Below, piece after piece: positions 1-11,196 of a DNA stretch of 64,000 nucleotides. Each line of letters opens with the position of its first letter. Position 1 is the stretch's first letter. Under the pieces are notes generated by a model. The model did not search any database. It saw only the letters and a list, made by a program, of their open reading frames with translations, and was not told the origin of the DNA. The translations under genes and the position numbers were made by a program. Source of the stretch: Curvularia sp. ZM96 (lineage: Eukaryota > Ascomycota > Dothideomycetes > Pleosporales > Pleosporaceae); assembly GCA_022457065.1 (NCBI GenBank), contig JAJGBQ010000003.1, forward strand, positions 1,612,001 to 1,676,000, given 5' to 3'.

Positions 1-483
1 TTTCAGCAGGCGGTTCCGAGAGATCGGCCTCAGACTCTTCAGACTCGGTCTTCGCACGCTTCTTGGCCTTTTTTGCGGGCGCAGCAGCTTTCCGCTTCAC
101 ACCACGAGAGTTTTCTGCAGCAGATTTGGCCTTCTTTTCCGCAGGCTTCGCTTTGGGCTTGGGTGCAGCCTTCTTCGGAGTGGGTTGCGGCGAGGGTTCA
201 TCACTACAGAACTTGTCCTATTTATGTCTTAGATGGGTAAATGGCCACGAACATTGCGGCTACCGACCACTGCGTCTACAATTGCCTTCTGCGACCTGTC
301 CTTCCAGCTCGCGTCGCTCTTGAAGAAGCCCTCGTCGAGACCCAGCTCCTTCTCGGCGCGCGCCCGAACGCGTTTGACGGTCAAGTCGTCGGTGTTGCCA
401 GATTTGTGAATTGCAATGACAATGTCGCGTAGCTTGCTAGTAATTGCTGCCTCGGACGGCATCTCGCCCTCTGGATCAGACAT
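1..483 (-). CDS. DEK C-terminal-domain protein, partial (3' end outside window)
   Basis: The reading frame starts at the ATG at 481-483 on the minus strand. Residues of about 8-65 look like a DEK-C domain, the small helical DNA- or histone-binding module found in DEK, in UAF30-type SWIB proteins and in chitin synthases: it has the pattern of a helix, DDLTVKRVRARAEKELGLD, then a WKDRSQKAIVDAV-like helix. After an intron the protein becomes Lys/Ala/Pro-rich (an SRGVKRKAAAPAKKAKK stretch) with an acidic tail, as in chromatin proteins. My best intron is 218-267 (50 nt, in phase); the donor would be GTCGGT, which is not ideal, so the border is uncertain. Nuclear location is inferred from the basic tracts. 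Whether a SWIB domain follows cannot be seen because the gene runs off the left edge. Confidence 0.7.
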
Positions 484-1298
484 GGCGGGCTGCGTGTTGG
501 TGATGTTGACTGATCGATGATGGTACGCGACGGGCGCGGCATGACGGTGCTAGCCTGTCGCTAGTGGGACGGGGCGAGCACGTGACAGGGTGGAGACATG
601 GAATTGTCAATTGGCATCAAGCTGCCCCGCGGCTTGCCAGACGGGAGAATCGACGAGCCACTAAACGTCGCAATACGCGACCGTGGGCTTGAATAGACGT
701 GGGTTTTGCGCTTCTTGCCCGTGATGCAATCTGTGGTCTTGCATATTTCTTTTTGCGACGAAGGAGCGGCAGTCTGCGTCCTTGGGCGCCGTTACCCGGC
801 AGTGCACGCTCTGTGAAAACGGCCCCGCGCACGCGTTGGGCAGCTCCACGGCCGACGTCACAAGCAATCGCAGGTTCCAACAATCCCACGCCGCCTCAGC
901 TCGCCATCCTTCCACATCGCCCATTGCCAGCGCCCACACCGCCCGGTAACCCTAGTCTCTTCCAACTTTAGCCCTTATCCCAGCGGCTGCATCAGGCCCG
1001 GTCGCCCGCCGTCTCTCGGTAGCTACGACTAGGTAGGCAGAGCTCGGAACCTACGAGAACCCACTTCCACCTCAGCGGGCCCTGGTCTATTATCATTCTT
1101 TCGTCACCCAGCACCGCCGTTGAAAAACACGCTTCCTTCCCCTCTTCCGCCATTGTGACACGCCTGCCGACACGGTCGCTGCTGATCTCGCCTGATTATT
1201 TGCGCCGCAAATAAATTGCCGGCTTTAGCAACTGGACGACTCGGTCCCCTCCATCACTCCACTAATCCCCGTACAGCTCCTCTGCAAACTCCGCAAGA
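484..1298. promoter_or_regulatory. Divergent promoter region, DEK-C gene / tps1
   Basis: This 815-bp interval lies between two start codons that point away from each other, so it must hold both promoters. Two copies of CCCCT, the core of the stress response element recognised by Msn2/4-type factors in yeast, lie at 1139-1143 and 1246-1250 on the tps1 side. That would fit a trehalose gene, but the leader is pyrimidine-rich and a 5-mer is weak evidence. Short open frames here look like chance. Confidence 0.4.
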
Positions 1299-3056
1299 AT
1301 GCCTGACGAACCCACAAGACTCGTAAGGCCCGAGGCCTCGGAAGGACGCCTGCTGCTCGTGTCAAATCGTCTGCCCATCACCATCAAGCGCTCCGATGAG
1401 GGCAAGTACGACATGTCCATGTCCTCTGGTGGACTGGTCAGTGGTCTGAGCGGACTGGCAAAGACGACGACTTTCCAGTGGTATGGCTGGCCTGGACTGG
1501 AGGTGCCAGAGGACGAGACCAAGGACCTGAACGACCAGCTCAAGAAGAAGTACAACGCCGTGCCCGTCATGCTCGACGATGAGCTTGCCGACAGGCACTA
1601 CAACGGCTTCTCAAGTGAGAACCCCTCGGCAAGCAGCGACTTTGGCAAGGCTAACCAAGCGCAGACGAGATCATGTGGCCGCTCTTCCACTACCATCCCG
1701 GTGAGATTACCTTCGACGAGTCCGCCTGGCATGCATACACCCAAGCCAACCGCCTGTTCGCCAAGGCTGTCGCAAAGGACGTACAGGACAACGACATGGT
1801 CTGGGTGCACGATTATCACCTGATGCTCATGCCTTCTATGCTGCGGGAGGAGCTCGGCGACACAAAGAAGAACGTCAAGATTGGCTTCTTCTTGCACACA
1901 CCCTTCCCCAGCTCCGAGATCTACCGAATCTTGCCTGTCCGAAACGAGATCCTCCTCGGCGTCCTCCACTGTGATCTTATCGGTTTCCACACCTACGACT
2001 ACGCCCGCCACTTCCTGAGCAGTTGCTCTCGCATTCTGTATGTGTCTCCATTTCAACAAGTCTTCCAATTGTACTGACCCCGCTGTAGTGGCCTGGCTAC
2101 AACACCAAACGGCGTCGAGTTCCAAGGCAAGGTTGTGACCGTGGGCGCATTTCCCATTGGTATTGATCCCGAGAAGTTCGACGAGGGTCTCCAGAAGCCC
2201 AAGGTGCAGGAGCGGATAGCGGCTCTTGAGAAGAAGTTCCAAGGCGTCAAGCTCATCGTTGGTGTCGACCGTCTCGACTACATCAAGGGTGTACCACAGA
2301 AGCTGCACGCCCTCGAAGTGTTCCTCACCGAACATCCCGAATGGATTGGCAAGGTGGTGCTTGTCCAGGTCGCCGTTCCCTCCCGACAAGACGTCGAAGA
2401 GTACCAAAACCTGAGAGCTGTCGTCAACGAGCTGGTTGGCCGTATCAACGGTAAATTTGGCACTATTGAGTTCATGCCCATCCATTTCATGCACAAGTCC
2501 GTCTCCTTTGACGAGCTTATTGCACTCTACGCGGTCTCCGATGTCTGCCTCGTTTCGTCGACGCGCGATGGTATGAACCTGGTATCCTACGAGTACATTG
2601 CGACACAGGAGAAGCGACATGGTGTTATGATTCTCTCCGAGTTCACTGGTGCTGCCCAAAGCTTGAACGGCAGTCTCATTGTCAACCCATGGAACACTGA
2701 GGAGCTGGCGGATGCCATCCACGACGCAGTCACAATGGGCGACGAGCAGCGCAGTCTCAACTACCAGAAACTCTCAAAATACGTTCGCAAATATACAAGG
2801 TCAGTCTGCCCAACCAATTCCTTGTCAACTTAATCTAACCACGCGCAGTGCATGGTGGGGAGAGTCCTTCGTCACGGAGCTTAGAAGGATCTCGGAGGCT
2901 CCGGACCGCAAGGTGCACTTTGCCAATGTCGGTGGTGCGGGATCTCAAGACGGTGCAAAGACTGGCGCAGAAAAGGCAGCTGACCTCCCAATCCGCTCAG
3001 AGGCCGACATCAAAGATAAGGAATCAGATCCTGCTGCTGCTGCCAGCGCTCAATGA
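1299..3056 (+). CDS. tps1: Alpha,alpha-trehalose-phosphate synthase (UDP-forming)
   Basis: Catalyses glucose transfer from UDP-glucose to glucose-6-phosphate, giving trehalose-6-phosphate, in the cytosol; this is the first step of trehalose synthesis for stress tolerance and spores, and in fungi the enzyme also restrains glycolytic flux. Four exons, 1299-1614, 1665-2037, 2089-2799 and 2849-3056, join in phase into 535 residues, the normal size of a Tps1 without a phosphatase domain. GT20 landmarks are present in order: LLLVSNRLPITI at the N-terminus, SSGGLVSGLSG for the donor site, WPLFHYHPGE across intron 1, HDYHLML, GFFLHTPFPSSEIYR, GVDRLDYIKG with its Arg and Lys for phosphate, and DGMNLVSYEYIATQ. 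The tail after about residue 480 is Ala/Glu/Lys-rich and variable. I see no damage. Identification is secure. Confidence 0.97.
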
Positions 3057-3588
3057 GACACTGGACAGTGCCTTGACGCGGCTCATGCTTTGACGATTAC
3101 GAAATTTCATGTGAGGTAAAAACGGCGTGATGGAAACTGCTTGGATTGGGCAGAGATGAGGGGTTCCGTTCTTGCGGTACATGCTCAAGCTAGACTCTTT
3201 ATACCTAGACGCTGTAGCGGATTACATGACTACAGCAACGAATTTATACCCCTTCTGCGGACGATATCATGTCTTTTGTTGGATTATTGTTATCATACCC
3301 AGACTGCCTCGCACCAGCACGTGGTACAGTGTAATTGTAAAGGGTCCATCACCTCGTTACCTAGGTAATACCGTAGTGAGTGACAAGCCACGTGCTTAGC
3401 GGGTGAGTGTAACTACAACAACGCCAGGGCACAAACGGATTTGGCAGTCACCTCGACGGCCGAATAGTATACAGACTCCAATCGATTTCTGCTCTCTTCA
3501 TCTCCTCACACTATCGTCAACATCTTACCATTCTACTCTACTAAAACAATAATACCGCCAACGTCAACATCAACACTCAATTGCCGCC
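3057..3588. other. Intergenic: tps1 3' region and promoter of secreted protein
   Basis: 532 bp with no credible gene. The part next to 3589 is rich in C, A and T with short CAAC-type tracts, as in fungal leaders. A CACGTG lies near 3389-3394. Nothing else stands out. Confidence 0.4.
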
Positions 3589-4176
3589 ATGCATCTCCTC
3601 GCCCTCACCCTCTCCATTCTCGCTCTCCTCACGTCCCCCGCTCTCAGCAGCACCCTCGAACGCCTTGCCCGCCTCCCTACCTGCAACCCCTCTCTCGCCG
3701 GCACCACTCTCTGCGGCACCGGCCCCAGCTATACCAACGACATCTTCCAATGCACCAGCGATTCCATCTGGACCCTCATACACACCTGCACATCTGCCAA
3801 CGCGCCCTGCTCCCACGGCTCCTGCAACCCTCTCCCCACACCCTGCAGCTCCGGCGCGACTAAATGCGCCACTCTACGCTCGCACGGATACCAAGGCATC
3901 GCTGTGTGTCGAGACGGCAAATGGGAGATTGACCAGGAGTGTGCGTGCGGCGAGGTTCACGGCGAAGTGAAGTGTGTAAGACCGAAGTTGATAGGCGCTG
4001 GAGGAGAGGAAGGAGGATGTAGGGTAGACGAGTTGAAGTGTCTGGCGGAGAACAGTCAGGGCAGGGATGGAGCGGTGTACAGGTGTAATGAGCAGGGTAT
4101 GTGGAGGGTGGTGATGGATTGTAAGAGTTGGGAGAGGTGTGCAAAGGAGCCGGTGCCGCATTGTACGTGGGCTTAA
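3589..4176 (+). CDS. Small secreted protein with three tandem six-cysteine modules
   Basis: An intronless frame of 195 residues. Residues 1-20 are a clear signal peptide (hydrophobic core LLALTLSILALL, Ala/Ser before the likely cut), and there is no other membrane segment, so it is predicted to be secreted. The mature part has exactly 18 cysteines in three modules of six with the spacing C-x(6-9)-C-x(12-14)-C-x(10-11)-C-x(1-6)-C-x(4-8)-C; each module has a Trp five or six residues after its third Cys (TSDSIW, RDGKW, NEQGMW). This arrangement recalls family 19 carbohydrate-binding (chitin-binding) modules, but I cannot confirm that by eye. A wall-binding or effector role is inference. Module 2 is the least regular, with only one residue between Cys 4 and 5. 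It sits between tps1 and a zinc carboxypeptidase. Confidence 0.82.
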   Translation: MHLLALTLSILALLTSPALSSTLERLARLPTCNPSLAGTTLCGTGPSYTNDIFQCTSDSIWTLIHTCTSANAPCSHGSCNPLPTPCSSGATKCATLRSHGYQGIAVCRDGKWEIDQECACGEVHGEVKCVRPKLIGAGGEEGGCRVDELKCLAENSQGRDGAVYRCNEQGMWRVVMDCKSWERCAKEPVPHCTWA

Positions 4177-4604
4177 GGGGAATTTACTGGCAAATGGAGG
4201 GTGGGTTGGATCGGATATTCTGAGGTGGGATAGGGGGGTTACGAGGCTTCTGAGTATCAATGAATACCAATGGATACGGAATGAGGTTGGGCCCTCTAGG
4301 TTTATGATGATTTTCTTTTCCAAACGTGTGTGCTCTTTATTAAGCGCATGAGGAGCTTTTTCTCTTCTCCTTTCTTATCGGAGTGAGCTGACACACTAAA
4401 ATGTTGTGTATAACACCCTTCATACAGTAACACTATACTACCCATCCTTCACATAGCCCACTAGTCAACTTAAAAACCATCCAATCAAGTCGAACTTTTC
4501 ACTCGATCCATGGCACAGACAATATCGTTACATCATCATTGTATTTACAAGCTCTATCAATACCCCCACCCTATCTTCACCCGACTTGACATCACCCGCA
4601 ATAT
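4177..4604. other. Convergent 3' intergenic region
   Basis: 428 bp between the stop of the secreted protein and the stop of the carboxypeptidase on the opposite strand. It turns AT-richer from about 4300 and holds the two 3' ends. No gene, tRNA or repeat seen. Confidence 0.4.
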
Positions 4605-6036
4605 CTACATATTCTTAAGCACATAGCTCAATCCCGCCCACATCTCCTCGCCAGTAGGCAGAATCTGCTCCTTGGGCAGCACAAAACCATACTTGCCCGT
4701 ATCCCTCAGCTCAACCGTCATACTATATGTCGCCTTTGCAACCTCAGCAGCATAATCAACACTGTCGCCGCTGACCTGGTAGATAGTGTTGCAGATGGGG
4801 CCGCCTTCGAAAACGGTGCCGTGGACGGCCTTGACAGCGGCAATGGCACCGGTGGTCAGCGACGAGTACTTTGCGGAGTTGGGGACGACGCCAGAGCACG
4901 AGTAGCCGTAGGGGTACATCCAGAGTTGGCTGTATGAGTGGATGTCCATGTAGAGTTGGACGCCCTTTCCGGCGGCGATGCTGTCGAGTTGGGCTTTTAG
5001 GGCTTTGGTTTCGACGCCATCGCCCGCAGAGGGGCCCTTGTAGTCATCGGCGCAGGGAGAGGTGGAGGCGCCGCCGCGTTGGTCCCAGTGCGAGGGCCAG
5101 TTGCCTGGTTAAAAGTGTTAATTTTGCATTCTTATCTCCTTCTTTGGCTCAAGCCGGAAAGAAATTACTTACGGTTGATGTCACGGCCAACGCACGAAGC
5201 GCTGGAAGTCTTCTGACGGTTCTTGCGCCACATGCGGTCGTTCGACTGGGTGTAAGCAAAGCCATCGGGGTTCACGATGGGGAAAATGTAAAAGTCGTAT
5301 TTGTCTTTGAACGCAGCGGTGGTGGCATCAGTCGCGGTAAGGAGCTGGTAGGCCGCATACTCGACAACCTGTGAGTGTTAGAATAATGGTCTGTAGTTAC
5401 TTTGATAGACTGAGTTTACCATTGTGGTAATCCATTCTCGTGCGTGCACTGTACCGTGCCAGACAACACCCTTCTTGGACCCCTTGCCACCACTGCCCCA
5501 GATATGGATACCCTTGATGTCGCGGCCCTCGACAGACTTGCCTGCCGAAATGACCTCTGCATTATTTGGGTAGGCAGCCGCAAGGTCGGTGATCCATTGC
5601 ATGTGATCAGCAATACTGTGATACGAATTGAACCACGTCGAGTTTGGTGCAAGTCCGGCTGACGGGTAGAATTAGCGCCACAATCCATGTCACCTTACTA
5701 TAGAGGGGGAACAATACCAGCATATACACTGAAACCCTGCTCGTCCGCGATAGATGCGCCAAGGTTGTCATGCATGAGCTTTGTTTCAAAACTTTGGGTG
5801 GAAGCCTCAAAGTCCTTGACAGCTGTCGGTGGGACCATCAGGTCAACGACGTCGCTGGTCTCTGGCTTGCCTTTCCACAGCTCGAGTTGGAGCTTGGTCA
5901 TGACATCTTGGAGCTTAGCAGCATCGGAGCCGACATTGACGCGGAAGACCTTCCAGTCGTCGTAGCTGACCTTCTTTGCGACGGTGGCTGCGGATGCAAG
6001 GCCTAGAGAGGCCAGGGTGACGCCGAGGAGCTTCAT
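4605..6036 (-). CDS. Secreted zinc carboxypeptidase, peptidase family M14A
   Basis: Four exons on the minus strand, 5718-6036, 5420-5658, 5173-5368 and 4605-5104, join in phase into 417 residues. Residues 1-17 are a signal peptide (MKLLGVTLASLGLASA). A propeptide of about 100 residues follows, then the catalytic domain. The zinc ligands fit the HxxE signature in HGTVHAREWITTM and the later His in MDIHSYSQLWMYPYGY, whose Tyr residues belong to the substrate pocket; the catalytic Glu is in TVELRDTG near the C-terminus. The substrate Arg is in FPIVNPDGFAYTQ...RMWRKNR. This is the digestive carboxypeptidase A/B type that trims C-terminal residues of extracellular peptides. The start is the ATG that opens the signal peptide; an upstream in-frame ATG at 6150 would bury it. 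No damage seen. Confidence 0.94.
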
Positions 6037-6681
6037 GGCTGCAGATGGGACAAGAGAAGCAGATGAGGGAGAAGCGTGGCCAGAGAAGACGTTTTCCAGT
6101 TCGACAGTCTCTACTATATAAACCTCTGTAAAAAGAAGCCTTTCGTCCAAGAGCCCCGGCCTGCAATAAGAGGGCTTAGTTGAACGATAGGGCCTCGGCA
6201 GCCGACCATTTCACACCTGCCCAACTAGCCCTAACGTGTAGCGGGGCGGCAACCTTGCTCAGGAAGCTGTTTCCATGATATTGGTAGGGTTTGAAACGAT
6301 GAGCAGATGTTTAATATGGCACTGCGAGATAAGCCTGGCAGAGGGTCAAGCCTTCTGCGCCTAGATGGTGATCCGCAGGGAGCGTGGACTTGGCAGCCAG
6401 CCAACTGCCAAAACTGGTAAGCGTGCCTGGGGCCCATGCCTGCAACGTACGAATGATTTTGGCGGATAGTGTATGCATGGCCAGCTGGGGAAGTGCTGGT
6501 GACGCGATTGGTGACATGCCGTGCTGTCGTATGCGACCTTCCCCATTGGCGCTGGAGTTACCGGATGTGGCCGTAAGGCTAATGTATCAAAGAAGCAAAC
6601 CGGATAAACTGAGTACGCGAAGAGATAGTTGAAGTAAATAGTGTCTATAGTGTGCACATGACAAAGTAGAGACGGAGTAGT
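6037..6681. promoter_or_regulatory. Carboxypeptidase promoter with TATA-like box
   Basis: 645 bp upstream of the carboxypeptidase and downstream of the MFS gene. A TTTATATAG element on the minus strand (6114-6122) lies 78 nt before the start codon, a sensible place for a TATA box. A GCGGGG at 6241-6246 matches the SYGGRG consensus of the carbon repressor CreA, which often controls secreted hydrolases; one site alone proves little. Confidence 0.4.
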
Positions 6682-8476
6682 CTAGTCCCGCTTCAGTCCA
6701 ACTTTGCCCGCCTTCCTCAACCCCACTACTGCGATCAAACCACACACAATCATGTACGCAAACATGAGCCAGTAGCTCGCCCTGTAACCCTTCAAGACTG
6801 CTCCCTCGTTCTGGTCCTCGAATGCGCCTCCATTTTCATGCCCATTTTCATGCCCGCCCCCATTAGCAGCGCCTTGAATACTTAGTGCAACTACTTGACA
6901 ACTCGCCATGCCCAAGCTCATGCCAAACTGTGCAACAGTGTTGAATACCGCACCAGCCAACGCCTGCGTCTTCTCAGGAAAGCTATCGCTAACGATGACG
7001 AGGCCAACAGTGAAGAGCACGTCTCCGCTGAAAGGGGCAAAGACTTGCGCCCAGAATGCGAGTTTCAGGTAGCCCCATTTTGATGGCATCAAAGCCATGA
7101 TTAGTGGTGAGAGAGCGCAGATGAGGGCTGAGCCGGCAACAAGCCAGCGAGCGGGAATGCGGTGAATGAAGAATCCCACGAAGATGTTGATAAGAACACC
7201 AGTGCAGAGGTTGGGGAGGAGGTAAAGCGAGGTCGTCAAGGTGGATGCGTGCTGAATTTCTTGGAAGCTGTTATTCCGGTCAGTCACTGAACTGACAAGA
7301 ATGAAGTGTTTGCCAGTGTCATGATGTATGGGCAAGGGTTGCTTACTAGAGACTCGAGAAGAGTTCTAAGGAGTTCATGACACCGTAAGACAGTGCGACC
7401 ATGATGCAGGTGCTTGTGAAGGGGAGATTCTTCCATAGCCTGTTCGGAACAAGGGCTGGCTTTTTAGCACGTTCGCGGTAATGCATCCATACTGGAAAGG
7501 CAGCAATGAGGACGATGCTGACAGCCAGCAATGAGGCCGTCTGAGCCGAGCGAATGCTTGTGAGGTTTGCGCTGAGGATACTAGGCGTTGTGAGTACGAT
7601 GCAAATACATGCTTGTAACTTTGGGACTCACGCTAGAACATAGGCAAGAATCGCCAATCCGCCGCTAGAGATGATGGCGCCAATCCAGTCTATCTCTTTG
7701 CCCACCTTCTTCGACAGGGCAACTACACCGTCTTTATTCTGAGACGGTAATTTTGGCAGTGTCCACAGGGCAGCTACAGCGACAGCGAGTGTGCACCCTC
7801 CAGTTAGATAGAAACCCGACCGCCATCCGGTTCGCTGGATCATAACACCGCTTAGGACGAGGCCGACAGCGAAACCAAGCGGTTGACTAAACCCCAGACA
7901 CGCAAATCCCAAGTTCCTTGCTCTCCCAGACGGTACAGCTCCAGTGATGATCGCAACCGAGGCTGGTAGATGCATCGCTAGTGCAATGCCTTGGAGAGCG
8001 CGGAAGACGACGAGCTGGTTTCCAGACTGAGCAAAGCCGCATGCTAGGGTCAGAATACCAAGGAGTGTGATGCCAACGAGCTCGACGGGTCTTGCACCGA
8101 CAATATCGGCAATGGAGCCTGCGATGAGCAACGCAGCCCCTGAAGTCAGACCATAGACTGATGAAGGCCACAAGTAGAGAGAGCGCTGGAGAGAGACTGA
8201 GCGCGCTATAATTGGTAGGCCAATGGTGATGATGCCATTGGTAAAGCTGGCTAAGAATCCCACAAAGGACGGCGTCAAGATTGTGAAAACGGTGCGCAGG
8301 GTAGTAGTCGATTTGGTGGCAGATGCCAGGGACGATGTAGACGATTCAGCGTCTGATATGCCATGATTGCCAGACAAAGTTTCTCCAGAAGGCCTTGATG
8401 GGAAGAGGGTTGTCTTGGGTTCGGACCATGTTTGGAGTTCAAAGTCCTCGATCCTGCTTTCTGTCTGCGTAGCCAT
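6682..8476 (-). CDS. MFS transporter, drug:H+ antiporter type
   Basis: Three exons on the minus strand, 7632-8476, 7347-7580 and 6682-7267, join in phase into 554 residues. A hydrophilic N-terminus of about 60 residues is followed by a train of hydrophobic segments typical of the 12-14-helix major facilitator family. Visible motifs include an ADIVGARPVELVG loop between helices 2 and 3 (motif A-like) and RALQGIALAMHLPASVAII in helix 4-5, as in DHA2 drug exporters. The protein should sit in the plasma membrane or vacuole and export small toxic compounds or metabolites; the substrate cannot be read from sequence. An odd Gly/His/Glu/Asn-rich insert (GGGHENGHENGG) lies in the last loop before the final helix. 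It shares no obvious pathway with its neighbours. Confidence 0.9.
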
Positions 8477-9561
8477 TGCTCAGTCCGCTCGGGAGTGACT
8501 TTTTCCTTGGTACAAGCACATTTCGGCTTCAGGAAGGAAGGACGTGTCTTTTAAACCGATGACGGTATACGCCTAAGGCAGATTGGTCGATGACCTAAAG
8601 GCCGTTTCATTCTGATAACAATCTCTGCGCGATCAAACTTCACCAGGCTGGTAGCATTGGTTCATTGGTCAATTCGAGAGCCTGATTTTGGATCGGAACC
8701 ACACATCGAACGGGCCCTAAGCTGTTGGACGACTAGTCGCACGCCCTATCACCATGTCATGTCGAATAGCGGAGACTACATTTTCCGCAGGGCGTGAAAG
8801 AAGATGCAGTCAGGAATAAAGTACAGGAATGGTGCCTTTGTACCGTCAGAATGATATAATGTGTACGTGTTTCCATGCGTTTGGCATTGCGCATTGCTCA
8901 CGGCCCTGTTCAGACAGGATGCAGGTCGAGGGCGATAGCGCCAGACTTTGTATTCTCCTGCAGGGCCTCGCATCCGCTACGGTAAAATCCAGATAGACGG
9001 TAGCCATAGCGCAAATGCGCAATGTTGGTCCAAAGAAATCCGGGGCCGTTGCGGCGGACTGTGCTGCAGGGTGTCTAGGCTCCGGTACCCAGGTTACCCA
9101 TTGCGAAAGAGCGGTCGCGGCGACAACAGCAAGCCCCAACATTTGCACCTCGCGCGGCCGTGATTGGTACAATGCATCAACACGGAGATGCCATGCCGCG
9201 GCCTAGGCGTGCTTTCGAATCAATTACTTGCTGCCGCGTGGCAGTGGTGTGGCCGGGATGGCGCTGTTGCTGCATCAACGGTTTGTTTGGGGGGTGACGT
9301 GAGGGCGGCTCGCTTCCCCAACCTCCTCCTAACCACCTGCATTTGTCCTCTCCAGCCACTCCACTATCCAGCAACCCACCCAAACCAAAAGTCCCTGGCC
9401 GGGCAAGCTCCTCTCCTACACTACACACCCACCCAATCCACCCATCTTATTTTTGCTAGAACTCAGCCTGACTATTTTGCTGCTAGTTGCACTCGCCGTT
9501 TTCCAGACAAACGCAATCGCCTTGTATCGGTGACAAGACAAACACTGCCCGCTCGCCCACT
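8477..9561. promoter_or_regulatory. Divergent intergenic region, MFS / membrane coiled-coil gene
   Basis: 1,085 bp between two divergent start codons. The last 250 bp before 9562 are C- and T-rich, like a fungal transcript leader. Several short frames on both strands show no recognisable protein. No tRNA or repeat seen. Confidence 0.4.
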
Positions 9562-11196
9562 ATGGCGCCCCATCCCGAGGTCGCAGCCGATGGCAGCGCA
9601 TTCTCACCCATGGCCGCGAATGCTCTGGAACAAGCAAAGTCCATGGTGAAGCGTGGTGATGAACGTTACGCACAATTGGCTTCGACTGGAGCACGCCCAC
9701 CAACTGATCTCGCCGGCCCTGGCTTCCAGGCTCTCTTCGCTCTCATCGGTATCGGCATGGCCTTCATGGCCCTTTGGTTCTTCTTCTGGGCCAAGAACGG
9801 CGGCTTCAAATGGCGCGAGGGCGACTGGGAGGACTACAAATCGACAGTGCTGCGACGCAAGGGACCCGACGGCAAGACTCTCTCCAACGCTACCAAGAGC
9901 ACCCGGCTTGGAGGTGGCAGTGTTGTGCACGGCGGCAGCTACTTCGGTGCTCAGAGCGACCTTGGCTACACGGACGAGACTGGAACAACCATCACTACAA
10001 GCGACTACCCCGATGCCGAGAAGGGCGAAGCCGGTCTTCGTGGCGGAGACGGACGAAAGCAAAAGAAGAAGAGCCGCCGCGACTACACCAACGACTACAA
10101 CGACCCTGAACTCCGTCAGTACCGCGAGGAAAAGGCTGCCCGTGTTGGTGGTCTTAACCGTGTTGGCGATGGCAAGTACACCGACTACTCCGGCTCCCAG
10201 GTCTCCAGCAACGCCCCACTCGTCAAGCCTGAAGTCAAGGACCCTAAGAAGGAGGCCAAGGCCAAGGAGCAACGTGCAAGAGAACGTATGCGCAAGGCCA
10301 AAGCTGCTGAAAAGGAAGCCGCTAAGAAGGAAGCCGCCGAAGCCAAAGCTCGCAAGGAAGAACAGAAGGCCGAAGCCAAACGTCTCAAAGACGAGCAGAA
10401 GCGAGCCAAGAAGAACAACGCGCCCTCTGAAGTCCCTGAGATGGCCGAAGTCAGCCGCCCCATGATTGAGTACCATTCGCCTGAATCCGAGTACACTCGC
10501 GCATACACCGAGTACACCGCCCCTTCTGTTGTCGACACACCAACTCGCGCTCCTACTACCAGGACCAGCAAGGGTCCTTCTGGTCCCCGTCGTGCTCCTC
10601 CTTCTGCCGCCTACTCCTTCACCACCGGCGACGACACAGAAACCGTCTACACTGGCGTCTACACCAACGACCCTGATGCTCCTGCCGCTGCTCCCAAGAC
10701 AACCCGCACTGCACCCTCCGAGGCCGCCGAGTCAAGCTACTACTCCGACTACCGCCCCAACGCCGACCCCTCGCTCTACACGGACCCCAACAAGCACGCA
10801 CCTCGCTCCCGCTCCGCTCGTCCCTCCCAAGACCGCGGCGACCGTGCTTCCCGCTCCAGCCGCCCATCTTCAGCCTCTCGTCCCCGTCCCTCTGGCTCCC
10901 GCTCCCGCCCTACTTCCGAGTCTCCAAGGAAACAGCACCGCTCTTCGCGTCCGGCGCCTCCTGCCTCGGATATCTTCACTGCTGCCAACGGCGAGTCTCG
11001 TGGTCACATGAGCTACCCGTGCCACATCCCTGGTCTCAGCCAGGCTGGCAGTGTCCACCCCATGGACAGCGTTTCACAGGCCGGTGTACCCTCTAACCCC
11101 AGGAGAGAGAGGGGCGGCAGGGACGTCATGGATGGGTACAGGCGCGGTGGTGTGAGAGCTGTTGGACGCAGGGACAGCTTGAGCGACAGCGACTAA
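9562..11196 (+). CDS. Single-pass membrane protein with basic coiled coil, unknown function
   Basis: An intronless frame of 544 residues from the ATG at 9562; an in-frame ATG at 9487 exists, but the 25 extra residues lie in the C/T-rich leader. One membrane segment is clear at about residues 54-77 (GFQALFALIGIGMAFMALWFFF), followed by WAKNGGFKWREGDWEDYKSTV, a junction rich in Trp. Residues of about 230-300 are a highly charged Lys/Glu/Ala helix, probably a coiled coil (KEAKAKEQRARERMRKAK and onwards). The remaining C-terminus is low-complexity, with Tyr/Thr and Ser/Arg/Pro tracts such as SRSARPSQDRGDRASRSSR, and is probably disordered. I do not recognise a family. A tail-facing-cytosol anchor is likely from the basic residues after the membrane segment. 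Codon choice is strongly C-ending, typical of well-expressed genes. Confidence 0.85.
   Translation: MAPHPEVAADGSAFSPMAANALEQAKSMVKRGDERYAQLASTGARPPTDLAGPGFQALFALIGIGMAFMALWFFFWAKNGGFKWREGDWEDYKSTVLRRKGPDGKTLSNATKSTRLGGGSVVHGGSYFGAQSDLGYTDETGTTITTSDYPDAEKGEAGLRGGDGRKQKKKSRRDYTNDYNDPELRQYREEKAARVGGLNRVGDGKYTDYSGSQVSSNAPLVKPEVKDPKKEAKAKEQRARERMRKAKAAEKEAAKKEAAEAKARKEEQKAEAKRLKDEQKRAKKNNAPSEVPEMAEVSRPMIEYHSPESEYTRAYTEYTAPSVVDTPTRAPTTRTSKGPSGPRRAPPSAAYSFTTGDDTETVYTGVYTNDPDAPAAAPKTTRTAPSEAAESSYYSDYRPNADPSLYTDPNKHAPRSRSARPSQDRGDRASRSSRPSSASRPRPSGSRSRPTSESPRKQHRSSRPAPPASDIFTAANGESRGHMSYPCHIPGLSQAGSVHPMDSVSQAGVPSNPRRERGGRDVMDGYRRGGVRAVGRRDSLSDSD

Noticed and set aside
1139..1250. Stress response elements as proof of Msn2/4-type control of tps1
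   Set aside because: Two CCCCT 5-mers in a C/T-rich leader are expected by chance; kept only as a note in the promoter entry.
1598..2722. 374-residue open frame antisense to tps1
   Set aside because: It runs across two tps1 introns, overlaps the strongly conserved tps1 exons and has no domain. It is a mirror of tps1 codon bias.
9604..10476. 290-residue antisense frame and 270-residue frame (9653-10465) over the membrane coiled-coil gene
   Set aside because: Both are low-complexity shadows of the Lys/Ala-rich coding sequence, with no recognisable domain.
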